Below are positions 1 through 5,553 of a stretch of 5,553 bases of DNA, piece after piece. Every line of letters begins with the position of its first letter. The stretch's first letter is position 1. The position numbers and the translations under genes are program-made. The stretch covers positions 1-5,553 of the forward strand of contig JALOTI010000156.1 in the NCBI GenBank assembly GCA_025457985.1, given 5' to 3'. Below the pieces are notes generated by a model. It saw only the letters and a program-made list of their open reading frames with translations, had not been told where the DNA came from and made no database searches. The stretch comes from Leptospira sp. GTDB taxonomy: Bacteria; Spirochaetota; Leptospiria; Leptospirales; Leptospiraceae.

Positions 1-338
1 GAAAATTGGAAAAAATACGCAATGATTGCAACAAACAATGTTGTCACAAATATCTGAAGCCCTCCCAAACCAAGTAACCAAAACTTCAATCTCCAGAGTA
101 GATCTAGTTCCAATTCTAGACCGATCACAAATAACATCATCACTACGCCGAATTCTGCAAAATGTAGTAAATCTTTACCTTCTGTTCCAACAAAACCAAA
201 AGAGAATGGTCCAATAACAATTCCAGCTAGAAGGTAACCTAATACGGATCCAAGACCGAGACGACTAACAATTGGTACAACGACGATAGCACTCGTGAGG
301 TATACCAAACACTGAATGAAAAAATTTGCATCATGCAT
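1..338 (-). CDS. kefC: Potassium/proton antiporter, KefB/KefC type (CPA2), N-terminal part
   Basis: Partial gene: the first 112 residues are present and the rest lies beyond the left edge. The frame starts at an ATG inside the end of the KefF-like gene (8-base overlap) and is open to the edge. The translation is strongly hydrophobic and follows the N-terminus of E. coli KefC. It begins MHDANFFIQCLVYLTSA, has RLGLGSVLGYLLAGIVIGP at about residues 26-44, and has HFAEFGVVMMLFVIGLEL at about 59-76; these are typical CPA2 antiporter helices. Known family members sit in the inner membrane and exchange K+ for H+. Glutathione keeps them closed and glutathione-electrophile adducts open them, acidifying the cytoplasm in defence. 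The C-terminal RCK/KTN regulatory domain that would confirm a true Kef protein is not visible. KefB and KefC cannot be told apart here. The neighbouring Kef ancillary subunit supports the call. Confidence 0.88.
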   Translation of the reverse strand, partial: MHDANFFIQCLVYLTSAIVVVPIVSRLGLGSVLGYLLAGIVIGPFSFGFVGTEGKDLLHFAEFGVVMMLFVIGLELELDLLWRLKFWLLGLGGLQIFVTTLFVAIIAYFFQF

Positions 339-873
339 GATTTGATTCCAAAATTGAGATTAGAAACTTACGAAAGGAATTGGAAGCTTCAGAAAGTTGT
401 TTTTCACCTAATTGAAAGGTTCCTTGAACCAAAAAAGGATCCACATAATTCATACCACAGAGTTCGGCGGTTCTTCGGAATGGCAAAAGAAATTCGTTCA
501 CTGTATGTCTATGGAAACCATCTTTAGTATATGCCACCTCAGGACCGCCAGTTGTAAGACACTGTATCCAAGACTTACCAACTAATTTAGTACCAGTCCT
601 TCCATAAGCCCAACCTTCTTCTAAGACATCATCAATCCATTGTTTCATGAGAGCAGGACAGCTATACCAATAAAAAGGGTGTTGAAACAAAATGTAATCG
701 TGTTCCAAAAGCAAAGATTGTTCCCTTTTGATATCGATAAAAAAATCAGGATAAGCCTCATACAAATCATGTTTTGTGATATCCTCTCTTTCAGGAATAG
801 CATCCCAAAGGATTTGATTGGCCTTTGAATTTTCAAATTTTGGATGAATTAAGATAACAAGTAGTTTAGGCAT
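331..873 (-). CDS. kefF: KefF/KefG-type NAD(P)H oxidoreductase, ancillary subunit of the Kef K+ efflux system
   Basis: A complete 180-residue flavodoxin-fold protein, close to the usual length of E. coli KefF and KefG. It starts at an ATG with only a weak purine-rich stretch (GGACGAGA) just upstream. Visible motifs are the N-terminal phosphate-binding loop HPKFENSKAN (residues 10-19), YPDFFIDIKREQ (41-52), QHPFYWYSCPALMKQWID (64-81), GWAYG (87-91) and TTGG (107-110). The family (flavodoxin_2) binds FMN, reduces quinones with NAD(P)H, and sits on the cytoplasmic face of KefC/KefB, where it is needed for full K+ efflux. GWAYG and TTGG are KefF-like, while YPDFFIDI and SCPAL resemble KefG, so assignment to one subfamily is uncertain. 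The stop codon lies inside the start of the antiporter gene, suggesting coupled, stoichiometric translation of the two subunits. Confidence 0.88.
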   Translation of the reverse strand: MPKLLVILIHPKFENSKANQILWDAIPEREDITKHDLYEAYPDFFIDIKREQSLLLEHDYILFQHPFYWYSCPALMKQWIDDVLEEGWAYGRTGTKLVGKSWIQCLTTGGPEVAYTKDGFHRHTVNEFLLPFRRTAELCGMNYVDPFLVQGTFQLGEKQLSEASNSFRKFLISILESNHA

Positions 874-949
874 TCTCGTCCGAAGATATTGGTTTCTGCC
901 TCAAAGAAAAGAAATAAATTTAGAATGGATAAAATTCAAGAGGAGCGAA
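874..949. promoter_or_regulatory. Divergent intergenic region between kefF and the DedA-ATP-grasp gene
   Basis: This short AT-rich spacer must hold the leftward kefFC promoter and the rightward promoter of the DedA-ATP-grasp gene, unless those lie inside the genes. Candidate elements are weak. On the plus strand TAAAAT (930-935) could be a -10 box but has no good -35. On the minus strand TTGAAT (934-939 read in reverse) could be a -35, with only a poor -10 (TATTTC) 17 bases downstream. No clear operator palindrome was found. The location supports the call better than the boxes do. Confidence 0.3.
941..945 (+). promoter_or_regulatory. Shine-Dalgarno sequence AGGAG that decides the start of the DedA-ATP-grasp gene
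   Basis: AGGAG lies 4 bases before an ATG at 950 and is the best ribosome binding site in this region. The ATG opens a frame that stops at 1109-1111 and is one base out of register with the long DedA-ATP-grasp frame. The first usable codon of the long frame, TTG at 963, is 17 bases beyond the AGGAG, too far for normal initiation. The site therefore argues that translation begins at 950 and that the two frames should be joined. Confidence 0.55.
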
Positions 950-962
950 ATGATTACTTATA

Positions 963-2576
963 TTGACTACCTCCCTTCTCATCTCACTCTTCTTTGCGAC
1001 AATGGCTTCCGAAGATCTTACTTGTATAACAGGTGGGATTTTGTTTTCACAATACAGAAACTCTTTTTTCGAAATCTATCTTGCAATATCCCTTGGGATT
1101 CTTTTGGGTGATTTGGGCCTCTACGGAATTGGTAGATTTTCAAAGAAGGGGTCACTTCATTTTTATAAAATTCAAAGATTGATAAAGCGATGGGAAACCA
1201 CCGATACAATTCAAAATCTAAAACAACATTCCAATCTTGCCATATTTTTATCGCGTTTTTTTCCAGGGACTCGATTGCCGATTTATTTAATGAGCGGATT
1301 TTTAGGAGTAGGATTCGCGTCTTTCTTTCTGACAAGTTTGATTGCAGTCTCCCTCTGGACATTTTTTGTCATATACTTGAGTTCAATCTTTCATACAAAA
1401 ATTCTAAGTACGTTTCAAACTCTAAATCCAATTCTATCTATTCCACTCTCCATTCTATCATTCTACCTATTACTCCAAATCGTGATTAGGTTTAGTAGCC
1501 AAGAAAAACGAACCCAATTTTGGATTGGTCTACAAAAAATTCCTAGATTGGAATTTTGGCCAAGTTTTATCTTTTATATACCCCTAGTACCATATCTAAT
1601 TTATCTATCCATACGATTCAAAGGTATTCGTTATATAACAACGGTAAATCCTTCCATACTTGCATCGGGAATTGCAGGTGAATCCAAATCCGAAATTTTA
1701 AAATTACTCCCGGATACATATTTGGCAAAATGGATACGTATCCAACCAAATGATATTGATTTAGAGAAACGAGTTAAGAAGTTTATTTCAAATACAAAAG
1801 TAAAATTTCCGTTTATATTAAAACCAGATAAAGGCGAACGAGGATTTGGTGTACAAAAAGTACATTCAATAGAGGAGATAGAAAAAATTATTCAAAACAG
1901 TAACTTTGAGTGGATTCTCCAAGAATACATAACAGGTTCGGAAATTGGTTTGTTTTATATGCGAGATCCAAATGAATCCAAAGGAACTATTTTTTCGATT
2001 ACAAAAAAAACCTTCCCGCAGATCACTGGCGATGGAATTTCTAATTTAAAGAGTCTCATTCAAACCCATCCAAGATTCAAATTTCAAAGCAAAACTCATT
2101 TAGAAAATAATAGAAATAAGCTACTAAAAATACTAAATATCAATGAAACGATTCCCATTGGAGAGATCGGCAATCATGTATTAGGTTGTCTTTTTACAGA
2201 TGGAAGTGATTTGATCACAGACGAACTCAATTCCAAAATCAATCAAATCATGAGTGAAACAAAAGGTATTTACTTTGGCAGATTTGACATTCGTTATTCT
2301 TCCGAATCTCAGCTCAAACTCGGCAAAAATTTTAAAATCATCGAATTGAACGGTGCAACCAGTGAGTCTACCAATCTGTACGATCCAAATTTCAAAATTT
2401 GGGAAAGTTATGCAATCTTATACCGTCAATGGAAGAAACTGTATGAGATAGGTTATACAAACTATCGGAATGGTGCTCCCTTGTTTCCCTATTCACAATT
2501 GGCAAAAATCATAAAAGACCATTATGTTTATAAAAAATCTTATACAAACAACGGGAAACAAAAAGATCTAATTTAG
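963..2576 (+). CDS. DedA/VTT membrane domain fused to an ATP-grasp ligase domain
   Basis: A 537-residue two-part protein of unknown substrate. Residues 1 to about 175 are a DedA (SNARE-associated/VTT) domain: SEDLTCITGG (16-25), GDLGLYGIGR (49-58) and the signature FLSRFFPGTRLPIYLMSG (95-112), with hydrophobic segments at about 118-140 and 155-176. DedA proteins are inner-membrane lipid flippases or scramblases, for example for undecaprenyl phosphate. After a further hydrophobic segment (EFWPSFIFYIPLVPYLIYLS, 197-216) comes an ATP-grasp domain. It has KFPFILKPDKGERGFGV (281-297; Lys287 and a glycine loop), WILQEYITGSEIG (317-329), ITGDG (354-358), GRFDIR (439-444, the R-x-D motif) and IIELNGATSE (459-468, the metal-binding E-x-N motif with Glu461 and Asn463). 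The key ATP and Mg residues are intact, so an active carboxylate-amine or similar ligase is likely. The ITGDG motif recalls cyanophycin synthetase and GshAB-like enzymes. The start is doubtful: TTG at 963 is the first codon after an in-frame TGA (951-953), whereas the good Shine-Dalgarno serves an out-of-frame ATG at 950. The gene stands alone, divergent from kefF and convergent with the DoxX-like gene. Confidence 0.85.
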   Translation: MTTSLLISLFFATMASEDLTCITGGILFSQYRNSFFEIYLAISLGILLGDLGLYGIGRFSKKGSLHFYKIQRLIKRWETTDTIQNLKQHSNLAIFLSRFFPGTRLPIYLMSGFLGVGFASFFLTSLIAVSLWTFFVIYLSSIFHTKILSTFQTLNPILSIPLSILSFYLLLQIVIRFSSQEKRTQFWIGLQKIPRLEFWPSFIFYIPLVPYLIYLSIRFKGIRYITTVNPSILASGIAGESKSEILKLLPDTYLAKWIRIQPNDIDLEKRVKKFISNTKVKFPFILKPDKGERGFGVQKVHSIEEIEKIIQNSNFEWILQEYITGSEIGLFYMRDPNESKGTIFSITKKTFPQITGDGISNLKSLIQTHPRFKFQSKTHLENNRNKLLKILNINETIPIGEIGNHVLGCLFTDGSDLITDELNSKINQIMSETKGIYFGRFDIRYSSESQLKLGKNFKIIELNGATSESTNLYDPNFKIWESYAILYRQWKKLYEIGYTNYRNGAPLFPYSQLAKIIKDHYVYKKSYTNNGKQKDLI

Positions 2577-2592
2577 TAAATAGAAACTAAAT
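2571..2592. terminator. Weak AT-rich hairpin between convergent genes, possible bidirectional terminator
   Basis: ATTTAGT (2571-2577) and its exact reverse complement ACTAAAT (2586-2592) form a 7-bp stem with an 8-base loop, placed at the stop codon of the DedA-ATP-grasp gene. Read on the minus strand, the stem is followed after a few bases by a run of T (TAGATCTTTTTG); on the plus strand only CAAAAATT follows. With one G-C pair the stem is weak, so the call rests mainly on its position between two convergent stop codons. Confidence 0.25.
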
Positions 2593-2598
2593 CAAAAA

Positions 2599-3000
2599 TT
2601 ACCTCGCACTAGACCTTCTTTCTATAAATGGAATTTTTAAAAAGTCACAGTATACCAAATACACAGACGATAGTAATACGAGAAAGGCTAAACCAAAAAG
2701 AAGGCCTCCGTCGCCCTGCACAACTACACCTAAAAAGACCAAATGCGATAAAATAGCACCAAACATCAAGTTGATGGCTATGCCAGCACCAATCCAAACG
2801 TATTTTGGAAATACAATCAGTACAATTGCGATTGTCTCTAGTACCGCTGTTCCGTATCTTCCCCAAGGTTCCAAATTCAAAGTTTGGAAAATAAAAACAG
2901 ACTCCTCTGCTCCCGAGTATTTAAAATACAAAGTTTGCCCCAAGATCACAATAGCTAATACTCTTGAGATTTGGTATAGATATGTGTTGTAATATTTCAT
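2599..3000 (-). CDS. DoxX-like four-helix membrane protein
   Basis: A complete 133-residue hydrophobic protein with four predicted membrane helices at about residues 8-24, 48-66, 68-92 and 97-117. The pattern is that of DoxX-like family proteins: a first helix followed by FKYSGAEESVFIFQTL (26-41), then EPWGRYGTAVLETIA (44-58), GAILSHLVFLGVVVQGDGG (81-99) and a basic cytoplasmic tail. Family members are small inner-membrane proteins. Some relatives are subunits of thiosulfate:quinone oxidoreductase (DoxD/DoxA) or partners in oxidative-stress complexes, but most have no proven activity and none is claimed here. The start ATG overlaps the stop of the upstream alpha/beta-hydrolase gene (ATGA, 4 bases) and has a good Shine-Dalgarno inside that gene. 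It is the last gene of the leftward operon. Confidence 0.82.
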   Translation of the reverse strand: MKYYNTYLYQISRVLAIVILGQTLYFKYSGAEESVFIFQTLNLEPWGRYGTAVLETIAIVLIVFPKYVWIGAGIAINLMFGAILSHLVFLGVVVQGDGGLLFGLAFLVLLSSVYLVYCDFLKIPFIERRSSAR

Positions 3001-3836
3001 TCGTTACTCTCCCTTATGATTTCCTTTATTTTTGCTTTTTGAGTCCAAGGAATAAAATGATTTTCGCCTTCTATTATTATTTTTTTCAAATATAGTTTTT
3101 TGTTATTTGGATTCCATTCTGTAGTATGAGATACAGGTACCAACCAATCCTTTTCCCCATGGACTAAAATTATTTTTCCGTCCAACTGTTCTGAAGATGA
3201 TAGTAATATTTTATTCATTTTTTCTAAATCCGATTTTAGTGTTATCATTTCATCATTGCTATGTTGGATTTCTTTAGAAACGAAAAACTGAAAGAATCGA
3301 AACTGCAAAATTTTGTTATAAAATTGAATCTCTTCAAATTGAGGAAGAAGTGGAGATGCAAGTAATACACAAGATTTTGAGTGTCCTCTATCTTTTTCAA
3401 ATAGTAGTAAAGCAATTGGTCCACCATAAGAATGTCCGATAAAGGTTTTCGATTTTATTGTTAGATTTTCTGACTTATAAATCCATTCTAAAGTCTCATA
3501 AACAGCACTTGATTGATGGAAAATATCTGGGACAGAATCCATTTTTTCAGAATCGCCATAACCCAAACGATCTATAAGAATGATACAATACCTTTCATTT
3601 AATACGGTATCAGATATATACTCATTAAAATCTGTATGGTTTCCAGGCGAACCATGGACAAAAATCAAAGATTTATTTTTTGAGTGGCAGTCATTTGTTA
3701 CATATGCTAAATCTCCGAAAGAAGTTTTTACTTTATTGTATTTAAGGTAGGAAGCCGATTCGGTGTCTTTTCTCGCACAAAAAAGGAATAACAAAATTAA
3801 GACAAAGGAATATTTAAAAAAGAAGTTCTGCAGCAT
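2997..3836 (-). CDS. Alpha/beta-hydrolase with N-terminal signal or membrane anchor
   Basis: A 279-residue alpha/beta-hydrolase-fold protein of unknown substrate. With the start at 3836 it has a signal-like N-terminus: a short region MLQNFFFKYS, a hydrophobic stretch FVLILLFLF, then Cys-Ala-Arg-Lys at about residue 20. This could be an anchor or a poor lipobox; Phe before the Cys is atypical. The fold motifs are complete: FVHGSPG (about 59-65, oxyanion hole), DRLGYGDS (89-96), GHSYGG nucleophile elbow (Ser136), VHGEKDWLVP (Asp230) and GENHF (His260), giving a full Ser-Asp-His triad. It is probably an envelope-facing esterase, lipase-like enzyme or amidase; the sequence does not say which. An in-frame ATG at 3872 would add 12 polar residues. 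I prefer 3836 because it gives a sensible signal sequence, but neither start has a good Shine-Dalgarno. The gene overlaps the cyclase end by 23 bases and the DoxX-like start by 4. It is more AT-rich than its neighbours. Confidence 0.82.
   Translation of the reverse strand: MLQNFFFKYSFVLILLFLFCARKDTESASYLKYNKVKTSFGDLAYVTNDCHSKNKSLIFVHGSPGNHTDFNEYISDTVLNERYCIILIDRLGYGDSEKMDSVPDIFHQSSAVYETLEWIYKSENLTIKSKTFIGHSYGGPIALLLFEKDRGHSKSCVLLASPLLPQFEEIQFYNKILQFRFFQFFVSKEIQHSNDEMITLKSDLEKMNKILLSSSEQLDGKIILVHGEKDWLVPVSHTTEWNPNNKKLYLKKIIIEGENHFIPWTQKAKIKEIIRESNE
3009..3014 (-). promoter_or_regulatory. Ribosome binding site AGGGAG of the DoxX-like gene
   Basis: AGGGAG on the minus strand lies 8 bases before the ATG at 3000, inside the last codons of the hydrolase gene. 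It fixes the start of the DoxX-like gene and is the clearest Shine-Dalgarno in the leftward operon. The cyclase and hydrolase starts have none that is obvious. Confidence 0.6.
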
Positions 3837-5088
3837 ACATTCGTTTGAATTGTTGGTTTGGCCTGAGTGCATTTATAGGATCAGCATACTCAGGAAGAAA
3901 GCCTTTTACTAAATACATGGGAATGTTCCCTTTGTTTTTTGCAGATATGAGACCTCTTGATTCACATAGAAAATAGTCTTTTATCAAATCATAGGTGTCC
4001 TGAGAGATATTCACCTCACCTACTACACCAGAACTTTCGAGCCGACTTGCTGTATTTACCGTGTCTCCCCAAACGTCATACGCAAACTTATTATTTCCTA
4101 CAACACCTGCAACCAAAGGACCAACATGGATACCAAGACGAATTTGCCAAAACTCCTTTCCGTGAAGGCTATGAATTTCCCTTTGTTCGTTCATATAAGC
4201 CTGGAAACTAAGACCACATAACACAGCATCAATGGCATGCGTTTTATTCTCGATTGGTATTCCACCAACTGCCATATAGGCATCACCAATGGTTTTTATC
4301 TTTTCCATACGATACTCGATACAAATTTCATCAAATTTTTTAAATACTCTATCTAATTCGCCGACCAATGTTTCTGGATCCATTGCCTCCGCAATTTTTG
4401 TAAATGAAGCCATATCACAAAAAAGTATGGAAGTTTCTTCAAATCGTTTAGGTAATACAGAATCATTTTGTTTTAATTCATCAGCGATCGATTTTGGAAG
4501 AATATTCAAAAGTAGAGTTTCTGATTTTTTACGTTCTATATTTAAATTTCGAGATAAAATAAAGATAAGAATTCCAGTTAGGATCTGAACAAAAATATAG
4601 TTTCCCCCAACATCCATGTATCGATCCATTTCATTTGCGTAACCAACAACCCATTCTCTATGAGTGTATTCTAAATAAAAAAGAGCTATAGAGAAAAAAA
4701 GATAAACCGCGTAAATTAAGTATATATTATGATTTTTTAATAAAATTAGTGCAATAACGAGCGCAGGAATGAAGTAGTAGTGATTTCCCCCCAACGAACC
4801 ACCATTAAAAAACCACATCGCAGATAGATAGATTAAAATCGTCAGATTGAATGGCCAATACAGTATATAGTAAATACTTTTTACACGAGATAAATAGTAC
4901 ATAAAAAGCATAATTAGACCTGAGATTAGATTCAAAGCAAGAAGCACTTCGAAGTTATCTAGATAAGCAACACCAAATACTCCAAAGATATTTAAGGTCC
5001 CATTTACTAAAGCCACTGTGTTAAAAAGTCTATGCTCTAACGAGTGGAACTTAGGATTCCCGAAAAGAAAGTAAGCAATCTTAATCAT
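3814..5088 (-). CDS. Membrane-anchored class III adenylate cyclase
   Basis: A complete 424-residue protein that makes cAMP from ATP. The N-terminal part (about residues 20-180) contains six probable membrane helices with no recognisable sensor domain. A linker helix (RNLNIERKKSETLLLNILP, 180-198) follows, typical of the helix that couples membrane input to class III cyclases. The catalytic domain (about 213-395) has FCDMASFT (metal Asp225), EKIKTIGDAYMAVGG (purine-selecting Lys265, metal Asp269) and YDVWGDTVNTASR (purine-selecting Asp338, Asn345 and transition-state Arg349). Lys265 and Asp338 are the adenylate type; guanylate cyclases have Glu and Cys there. All catalytic residues for a homodimer are present. 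The start ATG overlaps the rhodanese stop (ATGA, 4 bases) with no clear Shine-Dalgarno, so translation is probably coupled. The 3' end overlaps the hydrolase gene. The input signal is unknown and may be membrane-derived or tied to the neighbours. Confidence 0.93.
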   Translation of the reverse strand: MIKIAYFLFGNPKFHSLEHRLFNTVALVNGTLNIFGVFGVAYLDNFEVLLALNLISGLIMLFMYYLSRVKSIYYILYWPFNLTILIYLSAMWFFNGGSLGGNHYYFIPALVIALILLKNHNIYLIYAVYLFFSIALFYLEYTHREWVVGYANEMDRYMDVGGNYIFVQILTGILIFILSRNLNIERKKSETLLLNILPKSIADELKQNDSVLPKRFEETSILFCDMASFTKIAEAMDPETLVGELDRVFKKFDEICIEYRMEKIKTIGDAYMAVGGIPIENKTHAIDAVLCGLSFQAYMNEQREIHSLHGKEFWQIRLGIHVGPLVAGVVGNNKFAYDVWGDTVNTASRLESSGVVGEVNISQDTYDLIKDYFLCESRGLISAKNKGNIPMYLVKGFLPEYADPINALRPNQQFKRMYAAELLF

Positions 5089-5553
5089 GGATTTTTTGTT
5101 TCCGTATTTGAGATATTTTTTCCCTCTAAAGGGAGTATTGTGGATTTAACATCCAACAAAGGCCCCAACTCATAGATATTCTTATATCCGTAAGCTTTTA
5201 ACGAAGTATATGTTGAAAGATTGAGAGAGGCGGCAGGTGCCTTGGCCGCAAACGCATCCGGGCTACCTTCAAAATTATTATTACAGTAGATTAGAATTTT
5301 GGTTGTTTTTTCCGGTATCAGTTCTGCTAAACTTTTGTCTGTGAACTCTGTGAACGGAAGATTCTTTGCACCCTTAATATGCAGCAACTGGTATCTACTT
5401 TCACTTCTTGCATCCAATACAATTACCCCAGGCTCTGCCATAAGTTTTAAAAATTCTCCCTCTACCAACCTACGGGATTCTCTTTCCTCTGATGATTGGT
5501 TTACAATCTTCTGAAATTCATTATAGTCTATTAGAGGATTTTGTATTTTTTCT
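5085..5553 (-). CDS. Rhodanese-domain protein, 5' end beyond the window
   Basis: The frame is open to the right edge, so the true start is outside. About 155 residues are visible. The upstream part reads NPLIDYNEFQKIVN...ESRRLVEGEFLKLM and fits the usual lead-in of this rhodanese group, so the TTG at 5466-5468 is an internal codon rather than the start. The domain follows: PGVIVLDARSESRYQLLHIK (the VLDAR and HIKGA motifs), NLPF, then ILIYCNNNFEGSPDAF with the candidate persulfide-carrying cysteine, and GYKNIYELG near the end. Single-domain rhodaneses move sulfane sulfur or act as sensors. The loop after the cysteine (NNNFEG) differs from the classic thiosulfate sulfurtransferase loop, so the substrate is open. 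There is no obvious membrane segment in the visible part; a signal peptide could lie upstream. It is the most upstream visible gene of the leftward operon and overlaps the cyclase start by 4 bases. Confidence 0.85.
   Translation of the reverse strand, partial: EKIQNPLIDYNEFQKIVNQSSEERESRRLVEGEFLKLMAEPGVIVLDARSESRYQLLHIKGAKNLPFTEFTDKSLAELIPEKTTKILIYCNNNFEGSPDAFAAKAPAASLNLSTYTSLKAYGYKNIYELGPLLDVKSTILPLEGKNISNTETKNP

Noticed and set aside
26..217. Plus-strand open frame of 63 codons near the left edge
   Set aside because: It lies antisense to the clearly conserved KefC N-terminus and its translation shows no domain or good ribosome binding site.
1018..1489. Open frames on both strands inside the DedA-coding part
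   Set aside because: They overlap the conserved DedA motifs in the main frame and look like shadow frames of a low-complexity hydrophobic gene.
2577..2598. A strong Rho-independent terminator between the convergent genes
   Set aside because: Only a weak 7-bp AT-rich stem is present, without a GC-rich stem, so it is listed only at low confidence.
3957..4588. Plus-strand open frames opposite the cyclase catalytic domain
   Set aside because: The minus strand here encodes intact cyclase motifs; the antisense translations have no recognisable features.
3814..5088. Guanylate cyclase as the product
   Set aside because: The two purine-selecting positions are Lys265 and Asp338, the adenylate pattern, not Glu and Cys.
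5085..5468. A complete 127-residue rhodanese starting at TTG 5466-5468
   Set aside because: The frame stays open to the window edge and the upstream residues fit the family, so the TTG is internal.

Overview
The window looks like a piece of an AT-rich bacterial chromosome. My best guess is a leptospire or related spirochaete. This rests on base composition, densely packed genes, a membrane-anchored class III adenylate cyclase and the style of the rhodanese and DoxX-like proteins; there is no rRNA or other marker to prove it. The stretch is almost entirely coding. No tRNA, rRNA, CRISPR array, insertion sequence or prophage signal was seen, and no stretch over 300 bases lacks a gene.

Left part (1-873, minus strand): the 5' end of a KefB/KefC-type potassium/proton antiporter runs off the left edge. 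Upstream of it, overlapping by 8 bases, is its flavodoxin-fold ancillary subunit (KefF/KefG family). Together they form a K+ efflux module of the type that answers electrophile and thiol stress. A short divergent intergenic region (874-949) follows.

Middle (about 950-2576, plus strand): one gene encodes an unusual two-part protein, an N-terminal DedA/VTT membrane domain joined to a C-terminal ATP-grasp ligase domain. Its start is unclear. The well-placed ATG with a Shine-Dalgarno sequence (950) is in a different frame from the long ORF, which can itself start only at a TTG (963) far from that Shine-Dalgarno or at internal ATGs. Removing a single C from a CCC run would join the two frames.

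Right part (2599-5553, minus strand): four genes read leftward in a tightly overlapping operon. In transcription order they are a rhodanese-domain protein (5' end beyond the right edge), a six-TM adenylate cyclase, an alpha/beta-hydrolase with an N-terminal signal or anchor, and a DoxX-like four-TM protein. Junctions overlap by 4, 23 and 4 bases, which suggests translational coupling. The operon converges on the DedA-ATP-grasp gene with a 22-base gap. Several members (KefF/KefC, rhodanese, DoxX-like) belong to families linked to thiol, sulfur or redox chemistry, but a shared role is only an inference.
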